Positions 46,101 through 58,100 of a stretch of 64,000 nucleotides of DNA are shown one piece after another. The stretch comes from Mycteria americana. Lineage: Eukaryota; Chordata; Aves; Ciconiiformes; Ciconiidae. Both the position numbers and the translations under genes were made by a program. The notes below the pieces were generated by a model. It saw only the letters and a list, made by a program, of their open reading frames with translations, had not been told where the DNA came from and did no database searches. Positions within the stretch are counted from its first letter, which is position 1, and the number at the start of each line of letters is the position of its first letter. The stretch is taken from contig NC_134366.1 of assembly GCF_035582795.1 (NCBI RefSeq), positions 1,252,501 through 1,316,500 of the forward strand. The letters run 5' to 3'.

Positions 46101-49100
46101 GCAAGTGTGCTGTTTACTCTGATTATTGTTACGTTTTTCTTTAATCTCCATTTTCTTGTGGTTTAGAGTATTCTAGGATCTTCTGAATGTGCTATAGAAA
46201 AACAGGGTGCTGGTTTTGGGAGAAAACTTGCTGTGTTTTAAGGAAATAAAATACTATCAATTCTCAGTTTCTCTTTAAAAAAAGTACATATAATACCCAA
46301 AGCTGCCAATGGGAGTTCCTCTGATGATGGCTTCATCTGCAAACGGAGCTGTCATTGTTGCAGCCGAGGCCCAGTAGGTCTGTTTTGACCCAGTTTCTGG
46401 TGCATAGAGTGGCTTGCTTTCCAGTAAGCACTAATTCAGCTGGTACCAACTGTGAAACCCCTTCGGCAGTGTTGGCAAAGCTGGCTTGGATTGAGTGGAT
46501 CTGAGGACTAAACGCTCTGCTCAGTGCTGCACAGAATTCCCCAAGGAATGCCTAGGACAGAATTGGCCCCACAGTAGTCGAAACTTGCTCTACTGCCGCC
46601 CATGCAAGAACACTTCAGCCTCAAGGACTGTTGTGTAGCACCTTTCATCAGCCGTACTTATGTAAAATTCAGGGGATGTTGGAGACTACTACAGCATGTT
46701 CTGTTCCCCAGGGCCAAGATTTTGGATGATGAGCCCTTGCTTTAAATGATTTTGCTGAGTCTTCAGAGCTATCTTTGAATCTTCATAGAAATCAAGGTCT
46801 GTGAGATTGCCACAGTACAGATGTGACAAATGTAGTTTGGGCCACAGAGGAACAGACTTAGAAGCCAGGCCTAGAGAGAACCATGCTTTGTAAGTCTGCG
46901 TGAATCTGTGGAGCTTCTTCCGACTTGATCTATACCCACTGAGCTCCTCCTTGGAATTGTGTGCTGGTTGCTGGGTACAGTGTAAGTGACATCCTCCTGC
47001 TTGCTTTTCATCTCAGGTTCCTCAGCAGCCTCCGCTCTCGCCTCAAGCTGCTGCATCCCAGCCCTAACTGCACGCTGCGAGAGGAGAACATTGTTCACGT
47101 CCACTTCAAGGAAGAGATTGGCATTGCTGAGCTCATACCCCTCGTCACCACCTACATTATACTCTTCGCTTACATCTACTTCTCCACACGTAGGTTTGTG
47201 GGGTGGAGAGCCTTGAGGGGAGAGCAAGCTAATAAGCCACGTGTACACCTGCCAGCTGAATATATGTAAGGGATCAGTGGTGCGGTGCCCTTTGCCTGGC
47301 TACAGATAAGAGACTCCTGTCCATAGCACTGCAGTTCCCTCCTGTTTCAGCAGGAAAGGTGGTGTTGACATTTTACCCTGAACTGTCATGTAGAGAATTA
47401 GTAGTCCTGTTTATCTGATTTCTGCTAATTTGTCCCTCTTAGCCAGTGTGGTGTTACTCCTTGTGATATCTTCTGAGGTGTTTTCTGTCTTAGGCAGCTT
47501 TAAATGCCATAGTAATGGCATTTTTTCCAGTTTAGAGAGACTAATTAATTGTCAGTTCAAATACATGTTCTGAGCTGGTGGTTTTAGACCTTACTAGCCA
47601 CATTTAAGTTCCTTTTTTCATGCCTCAACAGTGCTCTACTGGAACTAGTTGGAGCTGCAAGCCACACATTATCCTCTCTCCCACCCCTGTTACAGTACCT
47701 CTTACGTACTGGGAGGGTCTGGGAGCTGGGAGCTGCATTTCAGACATTGAGACTGACCTACTGTTACTCCTGGGTTGCAGGATATTCAGCTACCTGCTGA
47801 AATAAGTCAGGATGAGGATCCCTTCTTGATTTTTTATTAATATGTCATTTTCTTTTGCTTGGTAACCGAGACTTTGCATCCTGTTTTTCAGGGAAGATTG
47901 ACATGGTGAAATCGAAATGGGGTCTGGCACTGGCAGCGGTCGTGACGGTGCTCAGCTCTCTGCTCATGTCCGTTGGGCTGTGCACGCTGTTTGGTTTGAC
48001 ACCTACTCTTAATGGAGGGTATGTTTCCGGCACCAAACCTCTTCCTAAAGAAGGGTAGATGGAGGTGAAATAATTTGAAAACAGCTGGTTATGCTTAATT
48101 TTAAGAGCTAGTATTTTTCAAATAAGCTTATGTGATATTATTTTACACACTGCTGTGCAAAATTATCATCATTATGATATATAATTATCAAAATTATATC
48201 ATTATCAACCCTCCTGGGCTGAAGGGCTATGTGTTTCTCTGCTGGCCAGCAAATGGACCTGACTGGGTCCCAGTCTTCCTGGAGATGCCTTATTGCTTAG
48301 CAGTTGGCTCTTTCTGCCTAAAGCAGAAGGAATTGTTGGGACAATGTCTTATTAATAAACTTGATTTCCTGGCAGCTAAGTAAGCTCTTGCATACCTTCC
48401 TCCTACAGTGACTTCTTGTAGCATCCAAAAGGGCTTGTTACCTTTTCTCTGGCTGACGGAGCTTCATTACATTTTGCTTAGAAAAATCTTTAAAGGTGGC
48501 AGAAGTGACCTGTGGTATTTGTGCCTGGGAGGCTACCTGGGTAACTTTGCACCCCCCACTGATAGTTGTCAGCTCTTCTTTTAACTGGGGTTCCTGTGCA
48601 TGTTAGAGTTGGCGTTTGGGACTTTGTGTCGAGCTGAAAACCCCTGAGAAAGCTCTAACTGGCACCTCGCCTACCTGAGTTCTACACACTCTTCATTTCT
48701 CATTAATTAAAGTTCAGTTCAGAATCTTTCTTTGGATTTTCAGATCCCTTTCCTAAGTGGTTAAGGAAATACCCATCATTTTTCTTCCCGTCTCCTCCTC
48801 GCAGCTGTACACCGCAGGAACAATGAAAAGTCTGACCCACGAGGGAGACTCCTCAATGCTGGTAATAGTTTACCAGGAGCCAGACCTGGATGGAGGAATT
48901 CCTCTCCTAGAAGCCTAAAAGAGCTATGAATAATTGACTTCAGAAACTGAAATATTTGTTGTTTCTTGGTTTACTGCCCTGGTGCCTAGGACCCTTAATT
49001 ATGGATCAAGACGACATTATTCTGTGAGCTATTCAAATAAAACAGATATCCACTGGGAGTTTATAATTTTAATGCAAGAAAAAAGGCAATATTTGGATAC

Positions 49101-52100
49101 AGATACTTGGGAGTAATCCAAGGGAACAGTTTTGGTTAGTGCAATGCCCAAGACCTTTGTGTATCATCAGCCTTACCATCGTCACACGGAAGGGCTAAGC
49201 TAATCTAATTATTCCTCCTACAGGATAGAAAAAGTTAGTTCAGTCCTTATTTCTAAAAATAGTTTTCCAGCGAGATATCTTTGCCTTAAAATGATTGCAT
49301 GGACAGTTTCCTTTGGGGTTGAAACTTAATTCTTGCAATACTTTACAAATTATGTCTAATCAGATGGCAGACCCTTAGATTCTCTGCTGATGGGGTCTGA
49401 TGACCTTGAAGGTTTTTTAGCTGAGTGAAAAAACTTTTGCTGAGTGACCTTTTCCTGATTCCCCAGTGTCTGCCAGAGCATTTTCCATCTAGTTACCTGA
49501 TTCCCGACTGGGGACAGAGTGTTCTTGGTGCGTCATATACCAGTGGCAACGTGCTAGGATTTAGCCAGCTTAGGGTGCAGAGTCTGGTTAAACTTTGATC
49601 TGACTTTCAGCCTTTTTTATCCGTTTTGTTTACAGCAGAGCCTTCCAGATGTGGGTGTGTTTGTTTTTAATGGTACCTGTATTTATGATAAGCCCTTTTC
49701 CCTCGCTGTTTTTTGTGAGGTATTAAAATAAAGCTTGTTGCTTAGAGATCAGTGTTTGCTTACTACAAATATGATATATAAACTGGACCTTAATCATTAT
49801 CAATCAACTTTTATAATGAAGTAAAATGATTATAGGTGAGGTAGGCATTAGTCTTACTTTACAGAAAAGAAAACTAGGTGGAAATAGGTGTCATGATCTA
49901 CGCAGGATTTAAGAAAGAATAAACAGTGAAGTTGAGGAGAACGCCTGGAGTTTACTGGAAGTGGGATTCCTGTGTGCTGGTGGACTGGGAGGGTCTCTAG
50001 ATGAGTCCACAAGCCCAAGCCACCAACCCACAAGTTGGCATCTCAGCTAGAGGAATCACAGTCTGAAATGATGAACTACTTCTCCTTGTTGCCTATAAAA
50101 AAAGGCCTAAACCGACTAGCTCAAATGTGAATGTTTGCATTTTAGATAAGAGGCTGATGTGATAACTTTTTAAATCTTCCAAACATTTTGGATAAACCAG
50201 AGGTTGTCTCTGTTCACAAATACATATGGAGTCAAAGGAGATCTGTTTTCCTTATGAGTTAACAGTACTGTTTCTGTTGACTCTCTGGGATGTTGAATCA
50301 TGCTATGATGCAGCACCTTCTGGCAGCAAAGCGATAAGTGAAGTGTAAATGTTTCAGTAGATGGACACGATATGGCGTCTCCCCTTTCTCTTCCACTTCC
50401 TCCTGTGAGCACTTTCTCAGTGCTTGGCACCGTATGGCAGAAAATACAACGAGGATCTCTTGCCATCTGCCTCACTCTGAGTGAGGACAAGTGAACTTAG
50501 GTTTTGGAGTTGCAGGGCGTGAACAGCTTGTGTTTGTCCTGCACAGAGTCGCATTATTCTTCAAGAAAACCTAACGTCTCATTGCTTTTAAACTGCTGGT
50601 CATTTAACATGAAAACTGCTGACTCTTCAAGGACTATTGAAACTCATAACCTGGGACTATTAGTTAATTATCTTCTGTAGTAGAAGCTACAGTTTAAGAG
50701 AATTACAGAGTTTCTTTTCCGTATTTGGCCTGCCTTCTGAAGGCTTACTGCAGCTTATCAGGAAACGATGCTAGACTCCATGTATATCTTGCAGGACTGT
50801 GCGTAAGGACAGGACTCTGCAAGGACTCTGCAAGAGCATACCCTCGCAGATAACATGCTCTGCAAGACGATGCTGCGCTGTGCCGGGCAGCAGAGCTCTC
50901 CCTCACATTTGTTGCATTCTCTTTACTTAGCAATTTCCATCCCTAAGGATTACGAAGAGCTTTTCTCACATCTGTCTCCCATCCTAAAGTACTGCTCGGA
51001 GAAGTGACACAGGTTATGAACTGAAAATGCTTTAAATAAAGGCAGAACTAAGTTGTACTTTCTAGATTTTAGATTCTTTGACATTAACAGGAAGTTGCCC
51101 ATGAGAGGCCTGTATATATTTTGTATTTTTTTCACTAAGGAAGTTCACTTCCTGCACAGGTTTTGGACAGGAGGTGAACAGACCAGTGTGTTGCACAATT
51201 GTTAGACCTAAAATTTGGTTAGGATACCTGGAGAAGGGTGCGTGGAGTTTGGTTTTTGATTTGTGTAATCTTGCTTTCAGTGGAGCTCTTGCTGTTTCAG
51301 CTCGCCATTTGCTGAAGGAATCAGTTGGAAGCAATTAGCTGAGTTAGCAGTGGTTCCAGACAGGTGTTTTTCCCCAGCTGAGCTTGTAAGGTACAGGCTG
51401 CTGACAGCTATATGTGTGCACGTGTTGTTGAAGCCCATGTCAGATGGCCACAGGCAATCGAAAGCAGCATTTGGGAAGATGCTCCTTGGGGCTTATGGCA
51501 GGCAATGACAGAAGGGAGGAGGTGTTCTTCTGAAACTCTGTTTTTTCCCTGTTTTGGCTTTTAGTGATTTGCCAAGGGGTGTGTGTGCTTGCACGCACGC
51601 ACGTTCTCCTTTTGGATCCGTACATACCATCACAGCACAAATCCATTACCCTCCACAATGAAAGCTTGAGTATTTTGCTTAAGTTTAGCTGGAGGACAAT
51701 TAAGAGGTTTACTATCTACCGTATTCTGGCATGGAACAGCTTTTTCTCTCTGATCTGGACTGCAGGTAGTTCAAAAGAGAGAAAAAAGTTTAGGGGTGAG
51801 AAGAAGAGTTGAATAAAGTCATGGTGGTGACCTTGGGTAGTCTTACTCTTCTGTGTGCATATATTCTGAAGGGCAAATCCATTTCAGTGTGCTTTCTTGA
51901 CTCTTGGGTAGAAGCTATCCCTGGCAGGATTTAGTTTATTTATGTACAAAGCATATGTACATTGCAGGTTGTTCTTGGTCTTGTGGCTTCTGAGCTACCT
52001 GGTGTGCTGGAGAACAGAGCTCCACGCGTGTTAATTTATCTCCTCCCAACAGAGAAGTCCCTTCATGCGTCTCCTCCACTGCCCGAGACTGGATTGCTTA

Positions 52101-55100
52101 CAGCAGCTGCAGGGTGTGGAAGCTTTTGCCCACTGGGGATCTGAACCAGGCACTGCCTGTGCTTTTCACTTGAGAATGTTTTAGTGTAATGCTTAGCTGT
52201 GATTTATCAGGATTTTCACTGTTGATGGTTGGACATGCTCACTACCGTCTTGTTGCAGTGCGCTCTCGCTGACTAATTATTACTGAGTCTATTGCACTGT
52301 TGTCCGAAGTCCGTCTTTTTGATTTGTACCTCTTTGTACTGGATGCTGTAAAGCCTCTTTGAGGGGCACTGTCCCAACCCTGGGAAGCATTAAGTCTAAT
52401 TTAGTGGTGGTCTACAAGGACCATTTTCCAGAAAACCATGCAGCTTTGCAAAAATGTTAATATCTGTCCAAAGCAGATGAAATACAGAACCCTGACCTCA
52501 TCATAGACTAATATTGTACGAGAAGGGGTTTGGCTGAGAGCACTGGATAGCGTTTCCTGGCCTGGACACTAGGATGTGTGTTTGCTGCTTAACTTGTGTT
52601 CTTCCCTTCTTTTTCACCAAGGATCTCATTCTCAGTTCTGGTTCTGTTTCCTCTAGAGAAATATTTCCATACTTGGTTGTAGTCATTGGCCTAGAGAACG
52701 TGTTGGTTCTCACCAAGTCAGTTGTCTCTACGCCTGTTGACCTGGAAGTGAAGCTACGCATTGCCCAAGGTACGCAGCCTACTCTGGAAGAATGCTGAGA
52801 GAGAGAAAATTAGGGTAACCCAAGGACTGGGAGATGGGGAGTGATCTTAATTCTGGTCTCTGAAGGAAACAAGGACTGTGAGTGTTAATGTGAATTGGGA
52901 ATTGTATTCTAATAGTCTTTTTGTACTGTTTTTGATAATTCCAAGAACTAATATAAGCCTGTAATTGTGGGCACTGCTTTTTAAGATGGTTGTCTGAAGC
53001 ATTGACTAAGCAAGTTTAAAAACGTGTTACTAAGGGAGAGCTGTATCTCCTGGTATACATATTTAGCACCTCGTCCTCTTGTGTCATGAATATCGTCAGT
53101 GCAGTCCACAGGTCATATGAAGTTCTGCTGAGCCTGTGACAAAATTATCTTCTCTATTATAGATAAACTCTGTACCTGCTTAAATCGGACAGTTTTGTGA
53201 GCTGAGAGAGTCATCCTGAGCTCCCTTTGTAGTTAATGATAATCCCGCTAATAAAGACACTGGGAGTCTACAGTCCAATTATTTGACTTAGATATTCAAA
53301 ATAGGTCAGATGAATTTTAGCCTGAAGGTTCCTTTTTTGGCTGTTGTCTATAGATGCCTAATTTTAAAGAATGAAAATCCAGTTCCTTTTTGCTATGCTT
53401 ATGTTCGTCCAGTAGTGAACAGTCTCTTCTTACCTGTCCTTGCATGTTCTTTCTCCAGGCTTGAGCAATGAGAGCTGGTCGATTATGAAGAATATGGCAA
53501 CGGAGCTTGGGATCATCTTGATCGGGTATTTCACCCTTGTCCCGGCCATCCAGGTGAGTATGGCTGATCAGTTTGAGTTTGCAGGACAGAGGCTTGTAGG
53601 CACTGCAGGAATGCAGTGTGCAATATTCCGCTCCCCTCTCTGGCTGATTGGATTAAGAGTCTGTCAGTGGGAAATACGTACATCTATACAATGCGGATCC
53701 CTTCAGGAGCTAGCCTTCTGTCCAGCAGCTGCCCCTGGATCCCCAGTCTCCCCAGCTGGGATCCTTCCAGTAGCTGGGCTTACACATTCAGTTCATCCAG
53801 TAGTTGGCCCTGGATCCTCGCTCTCCCTGGTTGCCTTACACACACGCATGTGTGCAAGTGGGTCTGTCAGCTGCCCCCCAAGTCCCATGGTCCCTCTGGC
53901 AGTTGGCCTGGAGTCCCTGGTCCGTCTGGTAACCAACTCCTCCAGCTCTCTCACTCAGGGACACACACGTACCTGGCTCCCAAGCCACTCACCCTGCTCA
54001 CCAGCTGCCTGGCTCGATAGTCACTAGTGATCGCGCACTAACAGGCGTACTCTGACGTGCTCCAGTTGCTGGTGACCCGGACACATGGATCCCTGTGCCC
54101 CATGGCCCCCGTTCCAGTTGCTGGTGCTTAGACCCTGCTTGTTCCAGTTGCTGGCACCACAGACATGCGGGCTCCTACAGGACACATGGGTTTGGAGATC
54201 CTCTCTCATTGACTCGTTGTGATGGCTGTCACCCCCAGACCATGGGGCTGATCACTTCGCTGTGACAGCCCTGGGAGGACCCGGAGCAGGGGCTCGTTTC
54301 CCTCCCAGCCGTCCATCCATGTCCCTTGCGTTTGTGTAAATGAGCTTCCTATCACAGAACTTAACACTGCCCAGTGCCTTGCTGTGGGGATGCCTTTATT
54401 CCAACCTAAAAGTGCCTTTTTGTGAGCTGGCTAATCCACTTTATAAGTGAATGGAAGAAAAACAACACCCTAGTGCAGAATGTCTGCTCTGAGAATTAGG
54501 GTGGACAGGCCATTTGGGGCTCTCTCACCAGATTGATGAATCTGTAGGTTTTTACAACCACGGATATCACTGCCTCTCTTTCACAGGTGGGTAAACTGAA
54601 AGCTCAAGGTAGAATGATCTGTCAGGGGTCGTGCTGTTGGGTCTGTGTAGCACTGAAAATAGCATCTTCTGCCTCGCAGTGTGTTACTTTCTCTGCTGCA
54701 CAGTCCCCTTTTCAGGACTCTGCTTGCTGAGTTGCATCAGGAAGTTGACACCATTTGATTTCTGATCCTTGACCAAGCAGAGCTTGTGCCTGGTGTGCTA
54801 CGTGAACAGAAGTGCTGCCTAGACAAATCCTCATCACCAGTTTAGCACCTCTGCAGTCAGACTTCAGGGAGGTGTCAGCCTGTTGTCTCTGGAAATTTCT
54901 AGCAGGCGCAGTCAGCAAGCAAAGGCAGGAGCACCCCAGCATCTACATAGTTGGAGGCTACTCTGGGCTCTCGCTAGGTGCTTGCTGGCCACGCGTGACC
55001 TGCATGAAGAGGGGTGGGTTGTGTATGTCCTTGCTTTAACATCGAGCACTCGCCAGTAGAGACTGCAGATTGAAATGTGTTATAATCTGAGATTAAACGT

Positions 55101-58100
55101 TCGGGTTGGACTGGAGCATTGCAGGCTGAACTTCACAGTTCCTGAACCTCTCTCTGTATCCCAGAGGACAACAAGAGAGGAGCTACAGTAGAATTCCCCA
55201 GGCGACAGCCAGCCACCTATTGTGGCCTAATTTTTTTCTTTGAAGCTGATTGCAGAGATTGCTCAGCTCAAACGCTGGCATGATCCATCCTTTGGGTCTA
55301 AATTGGGCTCATTCATATGGTATGTTAGGACCTTTTGGCCTCCATTTTATTGCTGCGCTGCTTGACCTCAGGAAGTGAAGCTTGACAGTATCTGTGAAGC
55401 GAGTGTAGTGCCAGCAGCCCTGTCGTGTGGATACCACTGGGACAGTTCACTTTCTTGTTGCACTCTGCAGTAGAGGAGCTTGCAGGGTGTACTGATTACA
55501 GGAGATGAAGGAGTGTGATAAAAGGGACGGGGCAGAGCCATATAAGTGTAAAGTACTCCTGTTTATTACAGTGTTTTGACACACGTGATCCTGTCTTTCC
55601 TTGGATGCTTGCTTTCTCCAGAGGAAGAATCTTGCAGAGATGCTGTCTGTCAGAGACTGACGGCTGCTCTGCTGGAGTCTGGTGTATGCCCCTTATCTTC
55701 GTCCCTGCAACTGAAGGACACTGTACAGATAATGTGCTGTACTCACGTTGCAGAGTCCAAGGAATCTGGCAGAAAGAGAGCCAGGCTGCGTAAATCTGGC
55801 AGGGACCTTTGCTCTGGGCTGTCAGAGGGAGCAGTGCAGTGCTGGGGTCGTTCAGGTGCTATCTGGTATAGGGAATAGCAGAAGAGGGAGGCATTTCTTT
55901 TCTGAAGGCTCTCATCTGCCCCAAGGGCTGTGATGGATCTTGGTGTTTTTCTCAGTTACTCCTTAGCAGTGCAACTCATTTAGCAGAAGGGAATTTTTTA
56001 TGTTTTCCGTGGCTCTCCTTGTCCTAAAATAGAGTTTGGCTTCAGATGAGAATTGTGCATCCACTTTAAATCCCTCGTAATTGTGAGCAGCAATGAAATC
56101 CTCTTGCCCTGCACTGCAAGTGGGTAGAGACCCATGTTCTCCTGGCTCAGTGTCACTGTTGATGGTCCTGAGATGCTGCAGGGCTGCGTGCTGAGCGCTT
56201 GTCCTGTGCTTTCCACCTCTGATCCACTCCCTTGTACTGAAGTTCACACACCGAGAACCCAATCTTGCACCCACTGAAATCCCTTGGGGTTTTGCCACAG
56301 GGTGTGCAGTATCCAAGTATAAGAAGATTTTAGATTTCCAGGGCTAGCAGCTTCAGATGTCTCTAATCCTAAGTGGACGTATCAACAGAATTAATATCTC
56401 TCTATGCAGAGCCTGCCGTTTGTGGAGCCTGTGTTTGCCAAGGTCTGGGTGAAATCCAGATGTATGTTGCTTTCCTTCTGGTTTTCTGCTTGAGAGAGGA
56501 ACCTGTGTTGTGTTTTCATCCCTCTGCTCCCAAAACCTCCTGTCAGATGTTGGGGAAGGGGCTAAAGAGAAAAACCTGATGAGAACCTGCTTCCTTGTGC
56601 TGCTGTCGCTGGGAGGTTTGGGGAGGGCAGCTGACCTGGTGGGTTATCTCGTTTCACATCACACTGATTTTTAAATAACAAGTAGTTGATGGTGTATGTT
56701 TCGAGGACAGTTTGGACAGGATGGGGAGGCTTCAAGGTTTGTTTAGGGGTTTTGGATAGCCTTTCATGCTATCTCTTCATTTCACTGTGCTGATATTGCC
56801 CTCCAGCCTTCTGCAAGCAGCTGGGGCAAACATAGGAAGGAGGGGGACAGAAGAAATTAATCTCTACAGCCTCTCTCCTTCCTGTTAAGTGGATGTGTCC
56901 TGGCTTGATCTGCAGGTAGTGAGCATGCCACCACACCAGCAGGCAGGCAGTGAATGGCAGTGGGTGTTTGCCAGCTCTGTTCTGCAAGTGAGGGCTGGAG
57001 TCTTTAATCTGTTGTTTAGCCTAAGGTTTTTACTCCTGCTTACGTTCAGCTTTCTTGATCTCCATGTTTACTAGATCCTTTTTGGGTCCTGACAGGTCCT
57101 CACAGAAATTTGTACCTCCGAGGGAAACAAAATGCCTCTCAAAAATATTTTAATTCTATGTTGCTGTGAAGTTTTGAATGTAGTGGGGGAGAGGGGATGG
57201 CACTTAGCACTCATGGGGATTAGGGTAAGAGTGTGCATTTGTTTTATAGGGGTGATCTGGGAGTTGCCTGCATTTCTGCTGCTGGGCAGAACTCTTAATC
57301 CTTATTTCTGCAATGGCACCTGCTGGGGAAGGTGGAACATTACAGCAAGTTTAGGAAACACCAGCTTTTGTTTCCCATCTACTTGGTGTTTAGAGACCTC
57401 TGAGAGTGGGTATGGGACTTTTCTTCCAGGGGCGTAGGAATGAAATTTGCCCATCAAATATACATTAGCCAAAAGTGTGATTTAAGCAGAAACGGTTTAG
57501 CTGGGGCCCTGGAGAATGGCTACAAACAAGTACACAGAGGTACAGTGACCACAGTGGTCTGATTGATCCAGTTCCTGAGCAACCTGTGTTCCTGGAGGAA
57601 TTTTAAATCAGGGCTGAGGTTTATTGGTAAAGTGCAGGAAACTGTCACCGTGGGAGGCTGTTTGCTGTGTGATTTGAATGCATGGGCAACGAGGCTGAGA
57701 GCTCTGGCTGCAGCCCTGCCACGGCTTTGTGAACTGGGAAAACATCCTCTGCCAGTTTTTCCTTTAGTGCTTTGATGTTTTATGGCTAAGAAGAACAAAG
57801 AACGTGAACCTGAATAAATATGCTCTTGAGTTTCCTAGCACTAAACTCTCAGCTATTACAAAATATCGATAATAGGATTTGTCAGTAAAATAGGCTCAGG
57901 CCTGCGCTCTGGGCAAGAGTTTGCTGACTTTCCCTTTTTCTGAAGTTGAAATATTTACCATTGTCTCTGCAGCTGCTATAGCTAATCAATGTGTCCTGTC
58001 TGCAGGAGTTCTGCCTCTTTGCTGTGGTTGGCCTGGTGTCTGACTTCTTTCTGCAGATGTTTTTCTTCACTACCGTGCTGTCCATTGACATTCGCCGTAT

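Larger units (their letters stand above)
53554..58005 (+). other. SCAP: SCAP intron 10 (4.5 kb)
   Basis: Donor GTGAGT, acceptor CTGCAG. The first 600 bases contain a GC-rich degenerate minisatellite (53720-54170), followed by a probable MIR fragment at about 54.58 kb. No exon is recognised in the remainder. The long open frame 53440-54027 is exon 10 plus repeat. Confidence 0.8.
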
